64,000 nucleotides of DNA, taken from contig NZ_JBOHGB010000019.1 in NCBI RefSeq assembly GCF_050699935.1, positions 1-64,000 of the forward strand. Reading direction: 5' to 3'. The notes under the pieces were generated by a model. The model had not been told where the DNA came from, ran no database searches, and was given only the letters and a program-made list of their open reading frames with translations. Below are positions 1 to 7,074 of the stretch, piece by piece (the first letter of the stretch is position 1; the number at the start of each line of letters is the position of its first letter). This stretch comes from Actinophytocola sp050699935. Its GTDB lineage: Bacteria; Actinomycetota; Actinomycetes; Mycobacteriales; Pseudonocardiaceae. The translations under genes and the position numbers were made by a program.

Positions 1-1218
1 CGCCGGCGCCGCGCGCTCGCCGCGGTCGTCGCCGGCCAGGTCGTCGACGCCGCGATCACCGGCCCGGACGGCACGGTCACCTGGGTCGCGCCGGTCCTCG
101 ACCACGACGGCTGGTCGGCGCGGCCCCTGTCCGGCGACCTGTACGGCGGCACCGCCGGCGTGGCCGTGCTCGCCGCCGGCTATCTGCGTGAGCAGGCCGC
201 CGGCCGAGCCGACGAGGTACCCGGCCTCGACCGCGTGCTGCGCTCCGCGATGCGCACGATGCGCCTGGCCGAGCGGGCGACCGGCGGGCCGCCGCTCGCG
301 GGCGGCTATCTCGGCCTCGGCTCGCGCATCTGGGCCTGGCTGCTGCTGCGTCGCCTCGGGGCGGTCGGCGACGACGCGCTCGAGTGGGCCACCGCGCTCG
401 CCGGGCAGGTCTCCCGGGCGGCCGCCGAGCATCCGGCCCACGACGTGCTGGCCGGCCGGGCCGGTGCGATAGTCCCGCTGCTGCGCCTCGCCGAGCACAC
501 CCGGGACCGGCGCTGGGCCGAGCTCGCCGGTGAGCTCGGCGATGCGCTCGTGGCGGCGGCCACCCCGGCCGCCGCGGAGTCCGAAGTGGACACCGTGTGC
601 TGGCCCACCGACCGGTTCCCCGAGGGCGTCGGCGGCTTCGCTCACGGCGCGACGGGGATCGGCTGGGCGCTCGCCCGGCTCGCGGACGTGACCGGCGAAC
701 AGGCGCACGCCGACACCGCCGCGGCCGCATTCGCCTACGAGCGCACGCTGTACGACCCCGAGCGCGGCGGCTGGCGGGACCTGCGCGAGGAGGGCCGCGT
801 CGGGGGCGCGTGGTGTCACGGCGGCGCCGGGATCGGTGTGGCCGCGGTCGACCTGCTGGGGCTCGGCGGGCCGTACGCCGACGACTGGCGGGAGACCGTC
901 CGGGTGGCCGCCGCGAGTTCCTGGGAGCAGGGCGTCGGCTGGAACCACACGCTCTGCCACGGTGACCTCGGCGTGTGGGAGATCGTCACCGAGGCGATCG
1001 CGCGCGACCTCGGCCCGGGCGGGCTCGACCGGTCGACTGTGGACGCACACGTGGTCGGCGCGGTCGAGGAGTTCGGCGTGGTGACCGGGCTGGCGCGGGA
1101 CGTGTTCGTGCCCGGCCTGCTGCCCGGTGCCGCCGGTGTCGCCTACCAGCTGCTGCGGCTGCACCCCGAGTGCCGGCTGCCGTCGGTGCTGCGTCCGGAC
1201 CCGGGCCCGGCGAAGTGA
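1..1218 (+). CDS. LanM-type lanthipeptide synthetase, C-terminal (LanC-like) part; 5' end outside window
   Basis: The frame is open from base 1, so the gene starts upstream. The visible 405 residues match the LanC-like cyclase half of class II lanthipeptide synthetases. The opening segment (VAPVLDHDGWSARPL, then LYGGTAGVAVL) is typical of the LanM junction into the cyclase. The Gly-rich repeats of the alpha/alpha barrel follow (GYLGLGS, GFAHGATGIG, GGAGIG, LPGAAGVAYQL). Putative zinc ligands are present in GGAWCHGG and LCHGD. This domain adds Cys thiols to dehydrated Ser/Thr of a precursor peptide. Precursor and dehydratase half are not in view, so a stand-alone LanC-like protein cannot be fully excluded. 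Confidence 0.8.
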   Translation, partial: RRRRALAAVVAGQVVDAAITGPDGTVTWVAPVLDHDGWSARPLSGDLYGGTAGVAVLAAGYLREQAAGRADEVPGLDRVLRSAMRTMRLAERATGGPPLAGGYLGLGSRIWAWLLLRRLGAVGDDALEWATALAGQVSRAAAEHPAHDVLAGRAGAIVPLLRLAEHTRDRRWAELAGELGDALVAAATPAAAESEVDTVCWPTDRFPEGVGGFAHGATGIGWALARLADVTGEQAHADTAAAAFAYERTLYDPERGGWRDLREEGRVGGAWCHGGAGIGVAAVDLLGLGGPYADDWRETVRVAAASSWEQGVGWNHTLCHGDLGVWEIVTEAIARDLGPGGLDRSTVDAHVVGAVEEFGVVTGLARDVFVPGLLPGAAGVAYQLLRLHPECRLPSVLRPDPGPAK

Positions 1219-1219
1219 T

Positions 1220-1651
1220 CTAGACGCCCGGCCGGTCCACCAGGCGCACGAGCTTCCGCGGCGCCTGCACGCAGTAGCTCTCGGTGACGAGCTCGGCGAC
1301 CTCGGTCCAGTCGACGTCCGCGTGCAGGATCATGCCGACGACATCCCGGCCCCACTGCGGCCGGTAGAACGGGTAGCCCGTGTCGGTCAGCACGCTCAGC
1401 TCCGGGCCATGCGATCGGAAGATCAGCACGGTGCTCGGCCCGTCGACGGACGCCTCCTTCGCGTGCACCGGCGGCCGCCCCGGGGTCACCCGAAGCACGT
1501 GCGCGAACGTCTTCTTGCGGACCCGCCACCGGGTGCCGACCCAAGCCTGCTCCTCGTAGGCCTCGGGTAGCCCGAGGCAGACCGGGCGCAGCCGGGCCAG
1601 GACCTCGGGGGGCACTTCCAGGTAGTCGTCCGAGGCCGGGTCGTCAGGCAT
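1220..1651 (-). CDS. MmcQ/YjbR family protein
   Basis: The 143-residue product has the small YjbR (CyaY-like fold) family pattern: a leading helix with LPEAYEEQAW, then the VRKKTFAHVL strand, and a C-terminal WTEVAELVTESYCVQAPRKL helix. Members are called DNA-binding-like, but a biochemical role is not established. Its start lies inside the 3' end of the agmatinase remnant (8-nt overlap), and its stop is next to the stop of the convergent LanM gene. A second, degraded YjbR fragment lies near 43.7 kb. Confidence 0.8.
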   Translation of the reverse strand: MPDDPASDDYLEVPPEVLARLRPVCLGLPEAYEEQAWVGTRWRVRKKTFAHVLRVTPGRPPVHAKEASVDGPSTVLIFRSHGPELSVLTDTGYPFYRPQWGRDVVGMILHADVDWTEVAELVTESYCVQAPRKLVRLVDRPGV

Positions 1652-1900
1652 GGCGGTCCGGTCGATCCGCGAGCAGGGGCCGCGCCGGGTCCCAGGTGGA
1701 GCCGTCGTGCGGCGGGTAGCACGACTGGCGGATGTACTGCGGGCCGAACCGGGTGCCGGGGCCGGTGCGAGTGCCGCCGCCGAACGGCGCGCCCAGGATC
1801 ACCACGTCGGCACCCGCGTGGGTCGAGGCATCGGCCCAGTCGCAGCGGGCACGCCGAGGAACGTGATGTCCGGGCCGTGCTGGGCTCCGTAGCGTGCCAC
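1644..1900 (-). pseudogene. Agmatinase/ureohydrolase remnant, truncated and frameshifted
   Basis: A GTG start at 1900 has a good Shine-Dalgarno (GGAGGT at 1905-1910) and begins VARYGAQHGPDITFLGVP. The reading then has to shift by one base in a C-run near 1844 to continue as CDWADASTHAGADVVILGAPFGGG and RFGPQYIRQSCYPPHDGS, which is the N-terminal signature of SpeB-type agmatinases. The sequence stops after roughly 85 residues, whereas the family is normally about 300 or more. The metal-binding C-terminal two thirds are missing and replaced by the YjbR gene. A single-base sequencing error could explain the shift but not the truncation. Confidence 0.7.
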
Positions 1901-2001
1901 GTCGGACCTCCCATCCGTCCGGCTCGACCTTATTTGCTCGCAGCATTTGCCCGCAGTGTTGATGGTTCGCTCCGCTCCCGGCGACCCTTACGATCAACGC
2001 G

Positions 2002-3108
2002 ATGAGCACATCGCGAGCGGTGAGCGCGCCGGCCGAGCGGGTGCGGACCCTCGAGCTGTTCTTCGACCTCGTGTTCGTCTTCGCGATCACGCAGGTGGCG
2101 GCGGTGCTGACGGCGGCGCCCACGGTCGGCGGCCTGGGCCGGACCGCCGTCCTGCTGGCGATCATCTGGTGGATGTACGGCGGCTACGCCTGGCTCACCA
2201 ACGCGCTGGACCTGGCGCGCACCGGCCCGCGGCTGCTGCTGCTCACCGGCATGGCGGCCTACTTCGTGATGTCGCTCGCGGTGCCCCGCTTCTTCGCCGA
2301 GGGGCCGTTCGGGCTGGTCTTCGGGCTCGCCTACCTCGCGGTCGTCGCCGTGCACATGGCCGCGTTCCTCGGTACCTCCGGCCGGGCCGCGATCGTGCGG
2401 CTCGGCTCGGTGAACCTCGCGTGCGCGGTGCTGGTCGTGGTCGCCGGGGTGGTGCCGCCCCCCGCGCGGCCGTGGGTGCTGCTCGGGGCGGCGGTCCTGC
2501 ACTACGTGTCGCCCCAGCTGGTGGGGATCGGCGGGTTCGTGGTCGGCGCCGGGCACTTCGTGGAGCGGCACGGGCTCGCGCTGATCATCCTGCTCGGCGA
2601 GTCGATCATCGCCGTCGGCGCGGTCGCCTCCGAGCGGGGCGACGCGCTCACCCTGGTGCTCGGCTCGGTGCTGGCGCTCGTGGTGAGCGCGGGCATGTGG
2701 TGGATCTACTTCGATCGCGAGGACCGCGACAGCGAGCGGCTGCTGGACGCGATGCCGCCGCAGCGGCGCGGGCCGGCCGCGCTGCTGTCGTTCGGCTACG
2801 CCTACCTCGTCATGATCGTGGGCGTCACGACGGCGGCGGTCGGCATGAAGAAGGCGATCACCTACTTCACCGAGCCGCTGCACGACTTCGAGCTGTGGCT
2901 GATGCCGCTCGGCCTGGCGGCGTACCTGGTGGGGCTGGCCGCGTTCCACCGCAGCCTGGCCACGGCGTGGCCGTGGTCGCGGCTCGTGGCGGCGGCCGCC
3001 GCGCTGCTGTGCGTGCCGGCCGGCCTGGTCGCCGGCGGCTGGCTGATGTTGCTGGTCGGCGCGGTCGTGCTGGCGGCGGCGGTGCTCACAAACGGGCGCC
3101 CGCGTTGA
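2002..3108 (+). CDS. Low temperature requirement protein A (LtrA) family membrane protein
   Basis: The 368-residue polytopic membrane protein opens with the LtrA hallmark VRTLELFFDLVFVFAITQ and carries the later conserved GLALIILLGESIIAVG and WWIYFDRE segments. About ten hydrophobic helices are visible. LtrA proteins are widespread in actinomycetes and named for a Listeria cold-growth phenotype; the substrate is unknown. The ATG at 2002 places the conserved motif at the expected N-terminal distance. Confidence 0.88.
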   Translation: MSTSRAVSAPAERVRTLELFFDLVFVFAITQVAAVLTAAPTVGGLGRTAVLLAIIWWMYGGYAWLTNALDLARTGPRLLLLTGMAAYFVMSLAVPRFFAEGPFGLVFGLAYLAVVAVHMAAFLGTSGRAAIVRLGSVNLACAVLVVVAGVVPPPARPWVLLGAAVLHYVSPQLVGIGGFVVGAGHFVERHGLALIILLGESIIAVGAVASERGDALTLVLGSVLALVVSAGMWWIYFDREDRDSERLLDAMPPQRRGPAALLSFGYAYLVMIVGVTTAAVGMKKAITYFTEPLHDFELWLMPLGLAAYLVGLAAFHRSLATAWPWSRLVAAAAALLCVPAGLVAGGWLMLLVGAVVLAAAVLTNGRPR

Positions 3109-3140
3109 ACGAAACGTAGGCCGGCTCCGTATACGAGTTC

Positions 3141-3650
3141 GTGAGGTACGCAGCTGTCGCATGCCCGAGAGATGCCCGGCGCCGCCGGTGGGTGGTGCCG
3201 GCGTGCCTGCCCGTGCTGGCGCTCGCCGCGGCCCTGCTGGCCGGCTGCGGCGGCTCGTCCTCCGCGTCGGGCGGGCACGGCACCGGCCACGGCGACGAGG
3301 TCCCGGTGTCCGTCCTGCCCAGCAAGCCCTCGAAGCCGATGACCGTTCAGGAGCTGGCCAGCGGCATGGGCTGCGAACCCCAGCTCGGCGGCAAGTACGC
3401 CGACTACCGGCTGGCCTGGTGCGAGGTCAACGGCACGAAGCACGTGCTCACCGACTTCGACACCGCAAAGGGCCAGCGCGCATGGCTTGAGCACTCCAAG
3501 TGGTACGGCGGCGTCTACCTCGTCGGCGAGCGGTGGCTGGTGACCGGCAACACCCTGGCGGAGATCTCGCCACTGCAGGACAAGTTCGGTGGCAAGATCG
3601 AGAAGGGCGACATCCACGGCCCACCCCCGCCACAGACCGAGGTCAAGTGA
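3141..3650 (+). CDS. Putative lipoprotein, function unknown
   Basis: The product has a basic N-terminus, a hydrophobic stretch (VLALAAALLAGC) with a convincing lipobox ending at Cys, and a Ser/Gly-rich linker. It is therefore probably lipid-anchored outside the membrane. The roughly 100-residue mature domain has two further Cys and motifs such as KYADYRLAWCEVNGTKHVLTDF. I do not recognise the family. The GTG at 3141 is one option; a GTG just before the hydrophobic segment is another. The stop abuts the stop of the convergent permease gene. Confidence 0.6.
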   Translation: MRYAAVACPRDARRRRWVVPACLPVLALAAALLAGCGGSSSASGGHGTGHGDEVPVSVLPSKPSKPMTVQELASGMGCEPQLGGKYADYRLAWCEVNGTKHVLTDFDTAKGQRAWLEHSKWYGGVYLVGERWLVTGNTLAEISPLQDKFGGKIEKGDIHGPPPPQTEVK

Positions 3651-4439
3651 CTACTGGTCGCGGGCGGCGAACAGCACACCGCCGGTGACCAGCGCGGCCG
3701 CCGCCCACGCGGCGAGCACGCCCAGCCCTGCCCACGGCCCGACCGGCAGCCGGTCCAGGTCGCGGGTCGCCTGGACCGCGAGCCCGGCCGTCATCGGTGC
3801 GAGCTTCGCCAGCCGGTCGTGCCAGTCCGGGTCGGCCACCAGCTCGGTGAGCACCGGCGCGAGGTAGAGCAGTGACAGCACCCCGGCGACCGCCGCCGCC
3901 GTGCCACGGACGGCGACCGCCACGCCGAGCGCCAGCAGGCCCACCAGCACCAGGTAGAGCACCGTGCCGGCGGCCGCGCGCAGCGTCGCCGGGTCCGTCA
4001 CCGACAGCGGCGGGTAGCCGTTCGCCGCGCTGAACCCGTTGCCCGGCAGGATGATCCGGCCCGCGAGCAGCGCGCCCGCCACCCCGAACGCGCCCGCCAC
4101 CGCGACGGTCGCGGTCAGCACCGCCGCCTTCGTGGCGAGGACCGTCCGCCGCTGCGGGCAGGCGGCCAGCGTGGCGCGGATGAGCCCGGTGGCGTACTCG
4201 CCGCCGATGATGCCGACGGCGAGCACGACGACCGCGACCTGGCCGAGCCGGACACCGGTGAGGCTGAGCCGCGTGGTGTCCTCGAAGCACTCCGCGGGCG
4301 ACGGGCAGTGCGAGGTGTCCACGGTCCACACCACCGCCACGCTCGCCGCCACCGTGGCTCCCGCGATCGCGAGCGCGAGCCACGCGTTGGACGGCAGCGT
4401 GCGGAGCTTGGTCCACTCGGCGTGCAGCGCGTGCCTCAT
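3651..4439 (-). CDS. ABC-2 type transporter permease subunit
   Basis: The 262-residue product begins MRHALHAEWTKLRTLPSNAW, the usual start of ABC-2 permeases (a membrane-proximal EWTKLRS-like helix before TM1). It has six hydrophobic segments and ends WAAAALVTGGVLFAARDQ. No ATP-binding subunit is present nearby. The ATG at 4439 overlaps the stop of the upstream truncated permease by 4 nt, so the two were once a coupled pair. Confidence 0.8.
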   Translation of the reverse strand: MRHALHAEWTKLRTLPSNAWLALAIAGATVAASVAVVWTVDTSHCPSPAECFEDTTRLSLTGVRLGQVAVVVLAVGIIGGEYATGLIRATLAACPQRRTVLATKAAVLTATVAVAGAFGVAGALLAGRIILPGNGFSAANGYPPLSVTDPATLRAAAGTVLYLVLVGLLALGVAVAVRGTAAAVAGVLSLLYLAPVLTELVADPDWHDRLAKLAPMTAGLAVQATRDLDRLPVGPWAGLGVLAAWAAAALVTGGVLFAARDQ

Positions 4440-4895
4440 GCGTCCCGCCGGGCGAGTCGCCGGGCCGCGATCGCGAGCACGACCGCCGTGTAAGCGCACA
4501 GCACGCCGAACCCCGCCCACGGGCCGATAGCCGTGTCGTAGGTTCGGATCGTCTGCTGGATGGCGAACCCGGCGGTGGGGGTGAGCCGCTCCACCCACAC
4601 GGCCGCCGCCACCGGGAGCCCCGTGGCGACGATCTGCGGCACGAGCAGCAGCAGGAGCACCACGGTGACCGCCGGGAGGCTGCGCCGCAGGATCGTGGCC
4701 ACGCCGAGGCTGAACACCGCGACCACGGCCAGCAGCGCGGCGGTGCCGACGACCGCGCGCAGCACCGGGCCGTCGGTGAGTGAGCCGGGCCGGAGCCCGT
4801 TCGAGCGCAGGATCGGCGACGCCAGCAGGTACGCCCCGAAGCTCGCGACCAGCCCGGCGGCGAACGTGGCCGCGCCGAGCACGCCCGGCTGCGCC
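4436..4895 (-). pseudogene. ABC-2 permease, N-terminus deleted
   Basis: The reading frame ending at 4436 encodes about 150 residues of a second permease, paralogous to the downstream one: GAATFAAGLVASFGAYLLASPILRSN, then LRAVVGTAALLAVVAVFSLGVATILRRSLP, ending AIGPWAGFGVLCAYTAVVLAIAARRLARRD. The EWTKLRS start and the first helices are missing. Upstream of about 4895 the complementary strand instead encodes a LuxR fragment. No plausible start codon with a ribosome-binding site is visible. The ATP-binding partner is probably lost with the missing DNA. Confidence 0.7.
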
Positions 4896-5125
4896 CCCGC
4901 CCGGCCGCGCCGGAGCTGGCCGCGCTGACCCCGCGCGAGACCGACGTGCTGCGGCTGATCGCCGAAGGCCTGTCCAACACCGAGATCGCGGCCCGGCTCG
5001 TCGTGGGGGAGGAGACCGTGAAGACCCACGTGAGCCGGGTGCTGCGCAAGCTCGGCCTGCGCGACCGGGCCCAGGCGGCGGTGTGCGCCTACGAGTCCGG
5101 GCTCGTCGTGCCCCGCACCGGCTGA
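4890..5125 (+). pseudogene. LuxR-family response regulator, only the C-terminal HTH remains
   Basis: A frame ending with TGA at 5123-5125 encodes a complete LuxR/NarL helix-turn-helix: LTPRETDVLRLIAEGLSNTE, then IAARLVVGEETVKTHVSRVL and RKLGLRDRAQAAVCAYESGL. The receiver domain that should precede it is absent. The sequence turns into the antisense of a truncated ABC permease at about 4890-4905. Both genes are cut at the same point, so one rearrangement or deletion explains both. No start codon with a ribosome-binding site precedes the fragment. Confidence 0.72.
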
Positions 5126-5417
5126 CGTCGTGCTGGACGACGGGTCGGATGACGGGTCCGGGAGGCCAGACCGGCCACCAAGCCGTGGGTCTCGCCGGGC
5201 CCGGTCATCCGACTCGCCGCGAGCGGTGAGTCCGGGGTCGGCCGGCGGCCCGACGACGCGGTCACGACCCCCAAGCCGTGCGACGACTGTCGAGGAGCTG
5301 TCGGCGTCCCCGGACGCGCTGTCCGTGGCATCGCCGCGCGGGGTATGCGTTCTGCGGTTCGAACATCGGGGAGCACCTCCCTCGAGGTGTCGTGGTTGCT
5401 CGTAAGGGAAGACGCCG
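5126..5417. other. Intergenic region between converging gene ends
   Basis: I see no coding gene here. A 10-bp inverted repeat (5144-5153 with 5204-5213) with a long GC-rich loop lies just after the LuxR fragment and could be a weak terminator. The rest is unremarkable. Confidence 0.4.
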
Positions 5418-6443
5418 TCACCGGGCGGGTGGTTCCGGACGATCTTCCTTGCGTGGCACGGGAACCAGCGTCGCCCACGACCGCTGCTCGGGGATGCCGT
5501 GCTCCACCCAGCCGGCCGGCCAGCGGCGATGGGGCTCGCGGTCGGTGCGGGTCCGCGCGCCCGCGAGGGTCGCCCTCGTCTGCGTCCCGAAGTCGACCTC
5601 GCCCTCGAAACTGGCGCCACGGAAGGGTTTTCCCTCGTCGCCGAGGCTCGCTCGGCGGAAGTCGGCCAGGCCGAGGAAGCGCGCGTCGCGGAAGTCCGCC
5701 GCCCGCTCGACGGTCGTGCCGCGGAAGGTCGCCGGACCGACGAACGTCGTGCCCGCGAACCGGGCCGTGCGCACGACGCAGTGGGTCAGCACGAGCCTGG
5801 CGAGCGTCGCGCCGGACAGGTTGACGTCGATGTCCGGCCAGAAGGTCGGCGACGGGTCGCCGGGACCGGGCCGCAGGTGTTTCGCGAGCAGCTCCATCGC
5901 CGCTGCCCGGACCTCGCCCTCCTCGCCGGAACCGCCGCCGCGGCCGCGCAGCCGTGGCGGGGTGGACGGCGGCGCGGTGGGCGGCCTCGCCGGCATCCGC
6001 AGGTACGCGCAGACGAGGTCGACGATCGTCTGCCGGTGCGCGGGGTTCTCCTGCGCGAGGCGTTCCAGGGCGAAGAGCCCCGCGAGCCGGACCGGTGCCT
6101 TGTCGCTGCCGAGCTGGTCGGCGGCCTTGCCGTACAGCTCGGTGAGCCGGCGCTCGGTCGCGTCGTGGTCCTTCTGCTTGACGTCCAGCTCGGTGACCCG
6201 CTGCCGGCGCGCGGTCAACAGCAGCGCGGCCGCGCCGCCGGTGCCGACGACGATGGTCGCCGCGGTGCGGATGACGTCGAGGCGGGCCGAGTCGGCCGCG
6301 TCGCCGGTGCCGAACAGCGACCACAGCACGACGACCATGACAGCGGCGGTGAGGAGCAGCCCCGCTGCCCAGAGTGCGATGGTCGTGGTGGAGAGGACGT
6401 GATGCTCCTCGACGCCACCACGACGTCTTCGCTTCTTGACCAT
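5418..6443 (-). CDS. Membrane-anchored pentapeptide-repeat protein
   Basis: The 341-residue product has a basic N-terminus (MVKKRRRR), two hydrophobic helices (about residues 20-40 and 55-75), a helical region with LTELYGKAADQLGSDKAPVRLAG and ALERLAQ, and a C-terminal run of degenerate A(D/N)LxX pentapeptides (NLSGATLARLV, TRFAGTTFVGPATFRGTTVE, ADFRDARFLGLADFRRASL). The layout matches actinomycete pentapeptide-repeat membrane proteins of unknown role. ATG 6443 was chosen; a GTG at 6461 is in frame. It is transcribed divergently from the hydrogenase-4-like operon. Confidence 0.75.
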   Translation of the reverse strand: MVKKRRRRGGVEEHHVLSTTTIALWAAGLLLTAAVMVVVLWSLFGTGDAADSARLDVIRTAATIVVGTGGAAALLLTARRQRVTELDVKQKDHDATERRLTELYGKAADQLGSDKAPVRLAGLFALERLAQENPAHRQTIVDLVCAYLRMPARPPTAPPSTPPRLRGRGGGSGEEGEVRAAAMELLAKHLRPGPGDPSPTFWPDIDVNLSGATLARLVLTHCVVRTARFAGTTFVGPATFRGTTVERAADFRDARFLGLADFRRASLGDEGKPFRGASFEGEVDFGTQTRATLAGARTRTDREPHRRWPAGWVEHGIPEQRSWATLVPVPRKEDRPEPPAR

Positions 6444-6588
6444 GTCGACGGCCCAAACCACGAGATGCGGTAATCGAATGGTAGCGGAAAGCGACGATCG
6501 CCCGCCGGGGCGTTGACCGCCGGTTGCTCGCGATCGGTACTGTGTCCGCCTGCCCTCAGGAGATCACCGGATCGACGCGGGAGCACGC

Positions 6589-7074
6589 ATGCTCGGTTTG
6601 TTGCGCAGGATCTTCAGGACCGGACGGGTGGCCGAGCGCGATCCGGGGCGGCCCGGGTACGGCCACCTCGCGGTGGCCGCCGAGTTCTCCGGCTCGGTGC
6701 AGGTCCGGCACGTCAACGCGGGCTCCTGCAACGGTTGTGAGGTGGAGGTGGGCTCCGCGTTCGGACCCGTCCACGACGCGGAGCGCTACGGCGCGAGGCT
6801 CGTCGCCTCGCCGCGGCATGCGGATGCCCTGCTGGTGACCGGTCCCGTCACCCGCAACATGGCCGAGCCCCTGCGCCGCGCCCACGAGGCGGTCCCCGGG
6901 CCGAAGGCCGTGATCGCGGTCGGGGATTGCGCGCGCAACTGCGGCGTGTTCGCCGACGCCTACGGGGTCACCGGCGCCGTGCGTGACGTCGTGCCGGTGG
7001 ACCTGGAGATCGAGGGCTGCCCGCCCCGGCCCGAGGCCATCACCGAGGGCCTGCGAAGGCTGACCGGGCGATGA
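6589..7074 (+). CDS. HyfI/HycG/NuoB-like small subunit of a complex I-related membrane complex
   Basis: The 161-residue product is the small electron-transfer subunit of group 4 hydrogenase/complex I-type enzymes. It should carry the N2-like [4Fe-4S] cluster proximal to the large subunit. Ligand motifs are visible in NAGSCNGCEVEV, AVGDCARNCGVF and IEGCPPRPEAI. The ATG has a GGGAG ribosome-binding site. It is the first of six genes running to 13724, and its stop overlaps the next start (ATGA). A divergent intergenic region of about 145 bp upstream must contain the promoter. Confidence 0.9.
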   Translation: MLGLLRRIFRTGRVAERDPGRPGYGHLAVAAEFSGSVQVRHVNAGSCNGCEVEVGSAFGPVHDAERYGARLVASPRHADALLVTGPVTRNMAEPLRRAHEAVPGPKAVIAVGDCARNCGVFADAYGVTGAVRDVVPVDLEIEGCPPRPEAITEGLRRLTGR

